Shown here: in pieces, positions 1 through 14,290 of the stretch
Layout: each line of letters starts with the position of its first letter
Position numbering within the stretch: the stretch's first letter is position 1
Origin: Dichotomocladium elegans
Taxonomy: Eukaryota > Mucoromycota > Mucoromycetes > Mucorales > Lichtheimiaceae
Length of the DNA: 64,000 nucleotides
Reading direction: 5' to 3'
NCBI GenBank assembly: GCA_025716815.1
Contig: JAIXMN010000036.1
Location: 124,001 to 188,000, forward strand
Position numbers and translations under genes: made by a program
The notes under the pieces: generated by a model
Databases searched by the model: none
The model's input: the letters and a program-made list of their open reading frames with translations, nothing else
What the model was told of the DNA's origin: nothing

Positions 1-452
1 TCCTCCACGATCAGGGTGGTTCAGCAGCATGATTTTTCGGTGGGCTTCCTTCACCTTTTGCTTGGTTGCCTGCGATTCTCTGATGATTGGACGATTGCAT
101 TAGTTGGGTGTTTTGTTGGGGGGTAAGGGGGCAAATTAGCTTGGTTCCATGCGCAAGATTATTTACCTCAAACCAAGAATAAGTGCGGCCTCCCGCTTAT
201 TCATTTTCGCTTCGAAGCCGCCCTTGTAGAATTTAGTCAGGCGAGGAGCTTTGGCAGCCTTCGGGAGTTTTTGGTACTCCTGGAAAGCACGAATGCCTAA
301 GCGAGCAGCTGTGGCCGCACCAGCGACGGCGAAACCAACGATAATGGGCGTAGACTAGAAGCAGCATTGCAACAAATAAGGTGTGAACATTGGCTCCTTG
401 CTTGGTTTTTAAAAAAAAAAAGTACATGCGGGGGTCTTTTCCCAATTACCAT
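1..452 (-). CDS. PAM18: PAM18/TIM14, J-protein of the mitochondrial import motor (3' end outside window)
   Basis: J-domain co-chaperone that stimulates mitochondrial Hsp70 at the TIM23 channel. Exons on the minus strand are 452-450, 354-167 and 79 down past the left edge. Exon 1 is the bare ATG, followed directly by a gtaatt donor; exon 2 starts [12 protein letters not shown], which is the single membrane segment. Exon 2 goes on to [20 protein letters not shown], and exon 3 carries the HPD motif in [12 protein letters not shown]. Membrane segment followed by a C-terminal J domain is the TIM14 architecture. Splice phases agree at both introns (449-355 and 166-80). The last residues of the J domain lie beyond base 1. 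Family assignment is firm; the ATG-only first exon is inferred from frame and splice sites. Confidence 0.9.
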
Positions 453-2275
453 TTTACAATATATTGCTCGCAAAGGGCACCAGCAAAAGCAAAGCAAAGG
501 AAACGTGAGCGTAGCCCGTCCTCCGCGCCCCTTCCCTTAACCCGTCCGCCACTAACGGTTTTCCTCATTGCCCCGGCGATTTCGGGGTCTTCCCCCCTCC
601 CATACACAAGCCACCCAAATTTCGTTTCAATCCCAGTTCCTCGGACCCTCATTCACACGCTGACGGCCGACACCCGCTGCGTGGGGATGGTGGGCAGTTA
701 AAAAACTGCATGGTATCCTTTATTTTTCCCCCGCCTTGGCTACGATAAACCGCGTAGTCTGTATATATTGAACTTGTCTCCAACGCACTTTTGAAGAGCA
801 TATGAACCCATCGCTTCGCGAAACGGCTCCCACTGCTGCGTTTTTCGGTTGTTTGTGTTCGCTTTTGGGTTCAATAACGCTCTCGACGTCGTCAAGGTTA
901 AAAAAGAGGATGTAGGGAGCGCGCTCGTATACATACATACATGCATCCTGACGAAATATTCTTGGGCAACGTTAGGTGTTATGATCGAGCCGCTTATCGC
1001 TTATCGGTTAAGGAAAAGATTTCCGGCTACCAGCATATGAATGTGGATGTGGTGCACAGTAAGAGCTTATCGACCCGACCCCCAGAAGTGCGCGTCCCCC
1101 AATAGCTGTTCATGATTTAGCCGACCCACGCGCATGAGCACGCGCCCTCTTTCGCCTCTCTGTGTGCGAGTATCGATGAAGATGGTGATGGTCACGCAAC
1201 AACAATATCCGTCCGAATATACAAGGATCGCTTGCATTACGGAACGTTGTGATCATGGGGATACCTACATCATCCGAAGCACTATTTTATATATATATAT
1301 AAAAAAAAACTTGCGATATTTTCTTGACATTTGCTGTAGGAAGTGGGCTGGGATGGGATGGGATGGAAGGGAGTGTGTGGGCGGGTGGGGGGGAAACGGC
1401 GCACAAGTGATGCGGCAAAATCCAACGAAATCTGAGCACAAAAGAGGCATAAATAGACTCATTTGGAGAACACATGGAGACGTTGGTTGCCCAACCATGA
1501 GTCTCTCCACATCCGGTTCCATGTAGTGGGTTTAGAGGTCAATTACCATTATTCTTTCAAGCCAACATGGGGCAAGCAATCCGCGCCACATAAGAAAAGA
1601 CGAACAAAGAAAAAGTGAAGAAGGGGTGGGGGGGTATTTTTTTACACCCATCTGAAAACCAAACATTAGCGGGTATATTTGCGAGGGATAAGAATCACGC
1701 GACCCACAAGTTGCTTTACTCGGCGCTGACTCATTAAGACCTGTTTGTAAAAAAAAAATATGAAAAAATTTAAGTACGCGCTCTGTGTCAAATTCCAGGA
1801 TTTCTTCTTTTATACCCATAGAACTTCTGAGCCGAAGGAGTCCCTAAGTCAATATCAATTGGACCGTTTTATTGCCTTGCGCTTTATCCGTATGTTGATC
1901 GGGTAAAGCAAGGCTGGCGAGTTCTAAATACATTCTGTTTAAAAAAGAAGAAAACGAAAGCTTAGCAGAATCTATTTTGTAACGGTTTTTGCGAGGACCG
2001 GAAAGTAGGTGATGACCTTTGCCAAATTAGTCGATTTCCACTACCTTTTTTTTTTTTTTTTTGTGGTGAACGATTGAAAGTAGTGAACGAGTGAGTGTGA
2101 GTGTTTTTCTTCTTCTTCTTCTTCCACTTCTCCCCTTTTCCCTTTCTCTTTTTATACCTCCCACCCTGCTCTTTTCCCTTCCGCCTCCATTCAACTTGTC
2201 TCTCTTGGGCATCCGGCCATCATTGACAATTGTCTCCCTCTTCCTTCCCTCCACCCATACGTCGTCAAAATTCCA
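453..2275. other. Intergenic and 5' region upstream of the PKA catalytic gene
   Basis: About 1.8 kb without a convincing gene. Open frames here are short, lack family motifs and run through homopolymer tracts, including a T run near 2046-2062. The stretch just before 2276 is pyrimidine-rich and probably holds 5' UTR, promoter and possibly a first exon or 5' intron of the downstream kinase gene. Confidence 0.5.
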
Positions 2276-3998
2276 TTGCGACTCTTTTCCTCGGTCGCCT
2301 CAGTGGTTCTGAGGCGGAAAACCCATCGTTCAGAAGCTGCTGAACGGCCTCACCAGCCAACAAAGAAGAAGCAGCAGCAGCAGCACCATCTCCGTCATGC
2401 GCAAGCAGTGGCTCCAGCTGCATCACACCCCCAGCACCAGCATTCGTCGATCACTGTTCTCTCGTCAGATACGCTTCGCGGTTCATCAGGTGGTCCGAAA
2501 AGCATCGACGGGCGGCGGTCATCGGATGAGTTTCTAGTGCAGGCGCTTCAGGACTGGCAGATCAAGCACAAAGCATGCTTTAATGCTACTCCGCATGGGA
2601 TCGGTATTGAGAGCTATGACCTGGTGGAGACGCTTGGTAAAGAATATATGCCACACACACAAAAAGGAGAGAGAGTGAGACTGTGCGCGCGTGCCTTGTC
2701 GTGGGGTGTATGTGAATGGGAGATAATGGAAACGGATCAATATTGAAAAAAAAATTGTGGGATGCTCTCGTCTTTCTATAGGCACCGGGACATTTGGTCG
2801 CGTGTACCTGGCTAAGCAAAAAGGGCCTGGAAAGTATCACGCAATCAAGGTCCTGAGAAAAGCTGAGATAGTACGTTTGAAGCAGGTCGAGCATATCAAC
2901 AATGAACGACAGGTGCTTTCCCGAGTGAGCTTTCCTTTCATTGTCCAGCTGTAAGCCTACCAAATATATATATATATATATATTATATTCGCACATGTAC
3001 CCAATAGCATCGACAGCGGAAGAAAAGAAATGTCGTTGCTGGGGACCGTGGCTGTTTCGAGTTTGTATGTTGTTCTCATGGCAACCTAAACAGATACTAT
3101 ACTTTCCAGGATTCTCACAGTCTTTACATGGTGCAAGAATATGTTATTGGTGGGGAGCTGTTTCGCCATCTTCGCCGCGCAGGCAAGTTTTCTGTTCAGA
3201 CCGCGCAGTTCTATGCAGCAGAAATCGTGATGGCGATCGAGTAAGCGCTCTCTTTGCTTTTGAAGAAGAAGAGGAGGCGATGCGTGTGAATCTGACAATA
3301 CACGACGGTATGCTAGGTACTTGCATCAGATGGACATCATCTACCGCGATCTTAAACCTGAGAACATCCTATTGGACGCAATGGGGCATATTCGCATCAC
3401 CGATTTCGGATTTGCAAAGGTTGTCGAAGACCGGACATGGACTTTGTGCGGCACACCTGAATACATTGCTCCGGAGATAATCCAGAGCAAAGGTCACAGC
3501 AAAGCTGTCGACTGGTGGGCACTCGGTATCCTGATTTATGAAATGCTTGCGGGTCGCCCTCCTTTCTATGCCGACACGCACATGGGGATCTATGAGCGTA
3601 TTTTGGCATGCAAATTTAAATGCCCTAAGCATTTTGATAAGCCATCCAAAGATCTGATCAAAGGCTTGCTTGTGTCGGATCGATCACGGCGTCTAGGTAA
3701 TCTGCGTGGCGGCGTGCAGGACATTGTCCAGCATCGGTTCTTTCACGGCACCAACTGGGAGGGGCTTCTCAATCGAACTGTTTTGGTAAAAGAAAAGACA
3801 ACGGCCAGTGCACGCCTAATTCCCTCTCTTGTTTTTTAATTTTTCCTAACACACGCCCATCCGTCCGTTCCTTAGGCCCCTATTGTGCCCGCATTCGCAA
3901 ACGATCATGACACGAACAACTTCCAGAAATACCCCGATGAGGAGCCACATGTGAATCCTGACGGGGACCCATATAGGCACCTTTTCAAAGATTTTTAG
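2276..3998 (+). CDS. cAMP-dependent protein kinase catalytic subunit (PKA C); 5' end unresolved
   Basis: AGC-family Ser/Thr kinase, effector of the cAMP pathway. Exons: up to 2636, 2782-2950, 3094-3240, 3317-3785, 3876-3998; all phases agree. Motifs in order: glycine loop [12 protein letters not shown] split by intron 1, AIKVL with the ATP-binding Lys, [14 protein letters not shown], and the PKA-type T-loop [15 protein letters not shown]. The C-tail ends in a hydrophobic motif, FKDF. The N-terminal extension of about 115 residues is rich in Q, H and S, common in fungal PKA C. No in-frame ATG exists in the first exon as read. A pyrimidine-rich acceptor ends at 2303, and splicing there could complete a split start codon (A|TG, then VLRRKTHR), but the upstream exon was not found. 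The matching regulatory subunit lies at 56.1-57.3 kb. Confidence 0.93.
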
Positions 3999-4367
3999 AT
4001 GAACCCGTATCCTGTACTTTTACGCTTATGTTAATGAGAACATGCGTCTCGGAGAGTCAACGTGCACACACACATACATACGCAACAACCGCATAAACGC
4101 GCAAGTGATCATCCCTGCGGTGGTTTTATGTTGCCGTGTGTATCTTTTATGTAATGGGAGGTTTGGTAAAGAAATGGAATGGCGTGGCGGGGCGTGGCGT
4201 TGAGCCAGGCCTATGCATACAGACGCATAAACCGATACACATCACCAACGCCACCACACCGCTTAGGAATTAAAAAAAGCCCATTTTTTTTTTATTTTTG
4301 GCTCTTTCCTCTCTTCTCAGCATATCTCTTTTTTTCTATTTCTTGTTTTACAGACGTTTTGTTGTAT

Positions 4368-6426
4368 ATGGACACTGGCATTTCATCCCAATCATCATTT
4401 GTTTATCAAGTAAATTCCAAAGATCTCATTTCCATTGCGCTTGACGATCCGCAACGAACCTACTTTCCCGGTGAACAGATCACGGGTTTGCCATCTTCGC
4501 CTTTCTTCGCAAAGCAAAACCTGTGCTCGGGACTGAACATTCGCGTTAGGAACGGTGCAGATGGGCTTACAGTCTCAGACCTCGACGTCCCGGCTGGCTG
4601 TGCACCTGAGCTGCAAGGCGCGGCTAGGAGGCCAAGGCCAACGGCGACTTGCTCTGTTCAAGGTAGCACTGGAGCCGATCCACGTTACACCAATCAGCAA
4701 CAACAACGGCAGCAGTCATCGCTTCCCGTTTATCATCACGCTTCCTTATGATGTCCCTTCTTCTGTAGATTATGAGGTAACGTCGAAATTGACCGTGTCA
4801 GAGAAGGAGAATGAGAGATAGGAAGACTGAGAAGGATACCAATTCTCTCATAAGCTATACTTCCATAAATTCAATGGTGGCATATGAATATAAACTAAGT
4901 TGAGCAAGAGAGTATATAGACAGTACCTGGCAAGATCACATACAAGCTCAAGGCTGTGCACGAGGTCGATGACCTGCCAAGCTGCGTATGGCCCAAGGCA
5001 TCCATCCCGATCCATGTGCATGAAACGATCTCGACCGCGGACGAGAAATATAGAAAAACCTTGCAAAGCGAAGGCAAATTTACCTTTCATGCACCGCACG
5101 ATATCTTTCTGAAGAATTGCAGTTTCCGTAAAGGCGACGTTCGTACAGCGTCGGCTTTGCTGTCTATACCCCGATCGTGCTTCTTGCCCGGTAAACCTTA
5201 AACAAGAGAATGTGTAAAGCCGCGCCCGTTCGCTCTTACTCACCTCCCATTGATGTGGATGCATAGACGAGAGGATCCCTTTCACACTGCATGTCCAGCA
5301 TTTTGCACCTACAAAACAAATCGACGGCACAACTGCTTATCTGGAACGCATCACCCAGGTCATCACTGAGAGCGAAGGAAAGACGATGGACATTCAGATG
5401 ATTGATAAGGTTGTGCTTCCACTCACTTGCGACGACGACCACTTTGAGCTGAAATGCACGTTTGATAAACTCAAGGTCCCTGCAGACACGCCGCCGAGTC
5501 TCGAAAAAGACCAGTATCCGCTCCGGATCATGTACCGAATACGGGTTGCGGTCAACCTCGACATGGACGCACTGCCGCTACGAAAACGCGACCGTGTCGC
5601 GAGCTATGTCAACCGGAGAATGCGGAGCTTGGATGACGAGCAGGCGGGTGTCATTAATCTGGATATACCGATCACTGTCGGGACGACGACCAGGGGGGAC
5701 TGGCCGCTGCTGCCGCCATCACCCCGGCAGACAAAATCGCTCTTTGACGGCGGCTATGGCTTCTTTCAGCAGAGCGAGCACGCCTATCCGATTTCGCCTG
5801 TTCTCGGCCCGCCGCCCCCGGCCTACACGGCCAGCTCGTCAGGCACGGTGGTGAGCACGCCTGTTGTGATGCGGAAGCTTGCACATCACTCCGACAGCGT
5901 AAAAAGCAGCTCCAGCAACTCCAGCTGCAACAGTAGCATGATCAGTATGGGCATCGGGGCCGGCGCCGGCGCTGGCGCTGCTGCCATCCGAAAGTTGTTC
6001 TTGCCGATGGAGGATCCCATGAGCATTATCCGGCAACCCTCGGCGCCTAGTCTACAGGAGCTCGAAAAACAATCGAGAGCATCGCCGCAGCCGCAGCCGC
6101 AACCGCAGCCGCCGTCCGTGCCGGTCCACGACACGGGCATGCTCATGTCTCCCTCCAGCTATTCAGACATCAGCATGGCACCCGACAATAGTGGCTATGT
6201 GTTCCCCAACCACCTACGGTCCTGGTCCGTCCCGACAGAATACAACTGTGGCGATCCACTTCCGCCGTCCACTTTCTCCCATCCCTACCACCGTTATCCG
6301 CATCCGCCGCAGTCGAGACTTCCACCAGCATCAACAAGCCCCTCCGCCTTTAACAAACTTGCCATGGTCCCTTCACCCCCGGCTGTACCAAATCACCAAG
6401 AACGCATCCCTTATGAAAGAATATAA
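4368..6426 (+). CDS. Alpha-arrestin with PPxY motif (ubiquitin-ligase adaptor)
   Basis: Arrestin-related trafficking adaptor: binds membrane cargo and recruits a Nedd4/Rsp5-type ubiquitin ligase for endocytosis. Exons 4368-4485, 4550-4776, 4920-5190, 5267-6426 give 591 residues with consistent phases. The N-lobe begins SIALDDPQRTYFPGEQITGT and continues RLAVHLSCKARLGG and FPFIITLPYDVP. The C-lobe has IPRSCFLPG, a basic first strand and the late KVVLPLTCD and YPLRIMYRIRV strands. The tail of about 270 residues is low-complexity (Ser, Gly/Ala, Pro/Gln runs) and holds PPAY at about 5815-5826, a PPxY WW-ligand. The frame change near 4486-4590 is explained by a 64-nt intron with branch-like ctgaac and acceptor gttag. 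A 5' UTR intron acceptor may lie just before the ATG (ttttacag at 4346-4353). It is convergent with DHX35, 68 bp away. Confidence 0.9.
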
Positions 6427-6494
6427 AACATGTGTTTCGGTAGCACCATCTATATCTTGTAGGGTGGGGAGAGGGAGGGAGGGGGGGAAGGAAT

Positions 6495-9416
<2,922 letters not shown>

Positions 9417-10357
9417 TCCCGGTTTTGTTTCTGTGTGTCGAGAGAGCACATTGAGTATGCAAATGACCCGAAAATGAAGTGTGATCTGAGTCTGAATTGA
9501 ACCCTAACGTTCTCCCCTTGCTCTCTCTCTTTCGATGGTGGGGGGTGTGTGTGGACAAGATCCATACTGCAAGCTATGCGTTAGCAACATAGACTTTGAG
9601 GGGAGCTTGTGGGACCAGCCAAACACTATCTATCACGACGACATCTTTTTCTCTGGAGGATCATACCATCTGAATCGACATATCCTGGTGCATTTGAGGT
9701 TTCCCTCCCCATTTGAATGTCGGTGCTACGAAGGCTTAAAAAAAAAACCAAGAGCGAACCGCGTTCAGTCAAAAAGACGTCATAGCGCATACAGCATTGC
9801 CTCACAGAAAAACCATGTTCCTGACCTGTATGCGTACGTCGTATCCCTTATCACAACAGGAACTGCAAGATAGCTTTCACCCTGCCATGAGTAACAATAA
9901 ATCCATTGAATTCACTGTCTGAATGCACCCATGGGCCCACCTCCATCCATCCCGCCCCCAAGATTACGTATCAAGCAAGAAAAAAGGAAACGCTGATAAG
10001 CTATAGCAACGATCTACCTAGTACTGTACGGAGGTTAAATGATGCTTGTTCCACTGTCATGGATATAGGAACTACAGTACTATTGTATATGTCATTGCTA
10101 AGCAGTCGTAATCTTTTTTTATACTCGCAATAGGTCTCTTCCGTCGCATGGACAAGTGGGCAGTCCGTCTTGAAATTTGCCATACCATACTGATGTTAAA
10201 GGTTGGCGCTTTGAACATGTAAGGGTATATTTTTTTCCTTTTATCATCCCCTCTTTTTGCTTATCTTAACGGTGATTGTACTGTATGAAAAGGGCGGGTG
10301 AGTTTTTTTTTTTTTGAGGGGGGGGGAGTGATAGAGAGAGAGAGATGGGTGAGAAAA
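9417..10357. other. Intergenic region with an unassigned ORF at 9535-9873 (+)
   Basis: Lies between the divergent 5' end of DHX35 and the 3' end of the Ecl1-like gene. A plus-strand ORF from an ATG at 9535 gives 112 residues beginning MVGGVCGQDPYCKLCV. The DPYCKL stretch resembles a C2-domain strand, but no full domain follows and the second half is basic and low-quality. It may be a gene fragment or chance. The rest of the stretch shows only AT-rich and purine-rich tracts. Confidence 0.3.
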
Positions 10358-10955
10358 CTATAGCAAGGTATGTACACGGCCCAAGTCGGAGGGCGGGTGA
10401 GAGATGTTATTTTTAATGCAAGTGGGTTGTAGATTGTAGCGTTGCACATTGGCAGAAGTGACGGAATCTTCTCCATACGGATAAGATGCAAAGAATGTCG
10501 ATGAAGACGCCGAAGAGATTTCAGATGAGAGCGAGTCCGTCATGGAAGGGGCAGGCATTTTTGGTGTAAAGCTTTTTGTCGAATAAAATGACCGACGTCG
10601 GTAATAGGAGGGTTCGAAAAATGTGGACGGTGAGGACGACGAAGACGACGACGACGCCGTTGTCATCGATGTTTGAGAAAGATGACTATAGGCGCTTTGT
10701 TTCTGATGTCCGTAGAGGCTGGTCGAGGACGCATGGAAAGGATGACAGGAGGCGTCGTGTAATGGATGAGCAACCGCACGATCCAGAATGACAAAACTGC
10801 AGGTCTTGGAAGCTTCGTGGGCCTGACATGCTACAGAACAAAAACTAGCATTCTGCAATCCATCTGCGGTAAATATCATGGCAAGCAAGAAAAGGATAGA
10901 TACTTACTTCTTCTGCCAGAGGTTTTTCGCAGTAGAGGCAAATGTTCAAATCCAT
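10358..10955 (-). CDS. Ecl1-like small zinc-binding protein (lifespan/quiescence factor family)
   Basis: Two exons, 10955-10908 and 10852-10358, with a 55-nt intron (gtaagt to gcag), give 180 residues. The N-terminus MDLNICLYCEKPLAEENASF followed by CSVACQAHE carries paired cysteines (CxxC ... CxxxC). This matches the N-terminal zinc motif of fungal Ecl1-family proteins, which in fission yeast extend chronological lifespan when overexpressed. The remainder is Ser-rich and basic with no domain I recognise. The intron choice rests on keeping the Cys motif compact: the acceptor one step upstream would give the wrong frame. Family call is moderate, since it rests mainly on the first 30 residues and the small size. 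Confidence 0.6.
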
Positions 10956-11263
10956 GAAGAAGAAAAAACAAGCTTGTGTGAGAGAATAGCAGGAAGGAAG
11001 CAAACAACATGAAAAAAGGGGGGGATGACCACCCTAATTTATCCTTTAGAGTTCTTGGAACGTGACCCGTCTAGCTGGCCTACCTGATGCATATATGCCA
11101 TGAGAAGAAGGGAGAGAGTATAACCGAAGACGCGGGCCATTTCTTTTGTCACTTGTCGAGCCAACGGTATAGGAGCGAAATACACTCTCTGCCGACTTAC
11201 TCTTTACCTGAAAAACTGGGCACGTATCGAACAGCTTGCACCAGTCATCAGGGGAGCCAAGTC

Positions 11264-11984
11264 CTAAAAGAGTGTGAACTGATGAGATGGAAGTCCCCGG
11301 GCGTGGGAACGCTGACACAAAGGTCGAAAAGTATGTAACTTTTTCATTCTGTAGCGAATAGAGATTACCTTCGCAATACAAGATTGAATAATGTGGTACA
11401 AGCTACTGCTTGTCATATCAGCAGGCAAAATAAGATTTCGCATCGTCAGATTGAAACAACAACCAACAACAGCAACAGCAAGTCCCTCCAAAGAAAGGAG
11501 GCTTGCCCTGAAAAAAGGCGTTGGTTACTTATCCTTACTGATGTGAGTGATAACTGACCTGAGAAATAATTGCGATGGCCGAGACCGTCTCACACCTCTG
11601 CCGCTCAGGTTCAGGTGAGCATGACCATCCATCTACACCAGCAAATATACTCCCCCCCGTCTCGAGGCCTTGAGAGGATGACGCCATCTCTTCAGAGACA
11701 CACCGAATGAGTTGATGCATGTTAGGGCCCACCTCCAGAGGATTTTCTGGAACCAGAACATCGGTTGACGTGCGCCCGCTGTCATGCCTCTTGAACAATT
11801 CTAAGATGAACATCTCCAGGAACACCAACCCATCAGGCCAGGGGGAGGATGTACTTTTGAAAGGGATCTCACAAGATATAAAGCCTTTCAACCCCTGGAA
11901 AAACATGTCGGATATTGCTTGGAATTGTCTGGGGGGTGGGAGATAGAGGAGATTCTCGTCATCTGGATTTAAGAGTAGGAACAA
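11264..11984 (-). CDS. Hypothetical multi-exon gene, partly resolved
   Basis: Coding-looking minus-strand exons that I cannot assign to a family. Exon A runs from about 11976 to 11596 (PPPRQFQAISDMFFQGLKGF near its start, then LVFLEMFILELFKRHD). A gtgtga donor and the acceptor at 11509-11508 join it in frame to exon B, 11507-11369, which reads ASLLSLEGLAVAVVGCC and ends IIQSCIAK before a gtaatc donor. The 88-nt intron contains a branch-like taac. The end is uncertain: splicing to the acceptor after gtgtcag gives a short tail stopping at 11264, and other joins are possible. Upstream exons probably lie in 12.0-13.3 kb. No domain or membrane signature was certain. Confidence 0.35.
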
Positions 11985-13776
11985 GATGTGAAGGCTCCCC
12001 TTTATCTTTTATAGCGCAAGCAATTTCTCGTCTTGCACTCGCTGATTAAGGATATGTTGCAGCTGTTTTTACCACAACCGCAGAGAGCGTAAATTCACGT
12101 ATCAATGTGTGTGGTACATGCTGTATTGAAGAGACCATTCTCCTTATCACAAATACCGCTTCATCGCCAGACTTGATACGTAAAGAGTCCTAGACCCTTT
12201 TTATCTCATGTAAACCGCGGGTAAGACGAGTTCTCAGGGCGACTCGAATGTACATGGTGGTAATCGCGCGGAAACTGCCGCTCGAAGTCTAAGAGAATTG
12301 GCTCTTGCGAAGTTAGATATGTATCCGTCATACTTAAGCACAACCACATGCTGAATTGGGTTAGTCTCCGGGGAGAACGCGTGCAAGACTGGTACATAGG
12401 ATACATATGTTTCCTCGAAGAAATAAAAAAAGACAATATGACATGTCGATGGTATATTGATCGAGCCCGTCGGTCTCTAGAGAATCAGTGAAAATAAAGT
12501 ATTGTTATCCCTTTTTTCGTCCCATAAAAAGACGCAAACACTGATTTATACAGCGTGACCAGATATCATGGGTACTGCCCCATTTTCAGCTTCATCAGGT
12601 TTGAGAATTGAGGGGTGTATCAACAGATAACTCACCGCAAAGAAATACTGTGGTTTTTGATAGCTGGCAATATGTATTATGTCTGCAATAACGCAAGGCG
12701 ACTCAAAGGTGCATATGTAGTCATTGTCAGAGGTTCATTTCGATGCAGATCTTGGGCGTGTCTTCGTACCGATATTGGCGGATCTTTTCGAGACACATGG
12801 GACAACAGCTGCGTATGAGCTAGTATACTATCCTGTATAGCGAGGTTCGACATTGTGTGGCCAATCGGATGGAGGATGTTGAAATATGGACATTCTGTGA
12901 GCTTGCCTTTGGCGCTACAACTTGGATTTCTTCATCGAGAGTACATGACAAGTGCCATCATCAATGGCGCTGAAAATAAAAAAAAAGAAGTTGCAGCAAT
13001 AAAGTTGGTTTTCGAACTTGCTCTGGTTGCGATCCATCCGAAAATAAACTGCAACGATGATATATCTACATGTGTCAGCTCTGGAATTGGGCACTACCTG
13101 GAGTGCGTAGGGAAATTGCTCCCATCGGGGTGGATAAGCTACGTTGACGAAGAGATCGAAAAGCTGACTCACACAGGCTTCATCATTTCTATATATACTG
13201 TCAGAGCTTTTTTCTTCTGGTTTTCATACATTCAGAAGTTATCATTTACGTAGGTGGATCTGTACGTACGAACATCCACTTTGCAAAGCTATTTGGCAGC
13301 TAAACCTTCATCTTCCCAAATGCAGATACTGTACGTATGTGGACCCACTTTTTTCATAAAGAATAATTTCGTTTACAAACGTTTTGATCTTCAATTGCTA
13401 TATCTACGGGCGTACAATGCATCTGATTTGGATGTTCTGAATGGATCAGTCGTTTCGTGTACGCAGTCCCTTCCCCACTGGTAGGGAAAAAAGAGAGACA
13501 GCAGCTGTGCATCAAGGTGCAGCCTATCAAGACTTTCTGTGCGTACTATGCATATTCACAGAACGCGTGATCATGCAATTACTACAGCGCAAACCGCATA
13601 TGGTCCGGAAGTCTTCTGTGTATATCAAACGACCCACGGTTCGGTTACTCCGTCGCGAGTTTAAAGATGTACTTATATCAGCCAACAGGAGACATTGCAG
13701 GGGGAGATGGGTGGGAAACGGCCCCCAGTATGTCAGGTGCAACTGATAGAGCAATTTACTTTATGTACATACATAG
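11985..13776. other. Unassigned region, possible further exons of the minus-strand gene
   Basis: Several short minus-strand open stretches look protein-like, for example FEETYVSYVPVLHAFSPETN with HVVVLKYDGYI (about 12430-12240), CPYFNILHPIGHTMSNLAIQ (about 12895-12835) and LFDLFVNVAYPPRWEQFPY (about 13165-13110). I could not join them into one frame with confident splice sites, and none has a family motif I recognise. The plus-strand ORF at 12855-13253 has no ATG and looks like a shadow. Confidence 0.3.
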
Positions 13777-13778
13777 TA

Positions 13779-14288
13779 CAGTCAGCGCTCGATCTTTCGA
13801 AAGACTCTGTGGGACCAGATAACGTAGGGTGTAGCGAACATTCGGTGTAACCAGTAGACATGCATTACAAGCGAGTTTATCTTTAACCAATGCTCAGAAC
13901 AAGTAGATCTGTGTTTATGCAGAAACACTACCTCAACAAGAGAGCAAGCTCAGGATGCTTGCTAACTGGGATAAGGAGCAATTTAAATTCGTAAAAGGTC
14001 GTAGTACTACCGCGATGAGCGACATCTTTAAGATGGAAGACAAGCTGAATAGGCCTGATTGAGGTTTTGCAGCAACTATCCATTCTGACCCACATTGCAA
14101 ATCCGAGATTCTGCCACAAAGCAATAAAGCAGAGGCTATTCCGTATACCGAATGGATTGGAAAGTTCATTCGGATTTCAGTATAGAGAATTACCGAAAAT
14201 AGCCTGCCCACGAAGAGCGTGGATGCAGAATTCATTCGGCATAGCGAATTTTCGGTTTAACGGCATTCGTTATAAAGCGCGCTGACTG
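13779..14288. mobile_element. Non-autonomous DNA transposon (MITE-like), pogo/Tc1-mariner type
   Basis: A 510-bp element begins CAGTCAGCGC at 13779 and ends with the inverted copy GCGCTGACTG at 14288. Both ends are flanked by TA (13777-13778 and 14289-14290), the target duplication of Tc1/mariner-superfamily elements. The right end, read inward, continues TTTATAACGAA, typical of pogo/Tigger/Fot1 termini. Subterminal copies of short attcggt / accgaat motifs occur near both ends (about 13840 and 14150-14260). No transposase ORF is present, so mobility would have to be supplied in trans. Similarity of the termini beyond the outer 10 bp is imperfect, suggesting age. Confidence 0.75.
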
Positions 14289-14290
14289 TA

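Noticed and set aside
4486..4590. Apparent 1-nt frameshift in the alpha-arrestin gene
   Set aside because: A 64-nt intron (4486-4549, branch-like ctgaac, acceptor gttag) restores the frame and a full arrestin strand (ITGTVQMGL), so no indel is needed.
5672..6146. Minus-strand ORFs across the arrestin tail
   Set aside because: They are shadows of the repetitive Ser/Gly/Pro coding sequence on the plus strand.
12855..13253. Plus-strand ORF of 132 codons
   Set aside because: It has no ATG start and no motif; it is probably opposite-strand shadow of the unresolved minus-strand gene.
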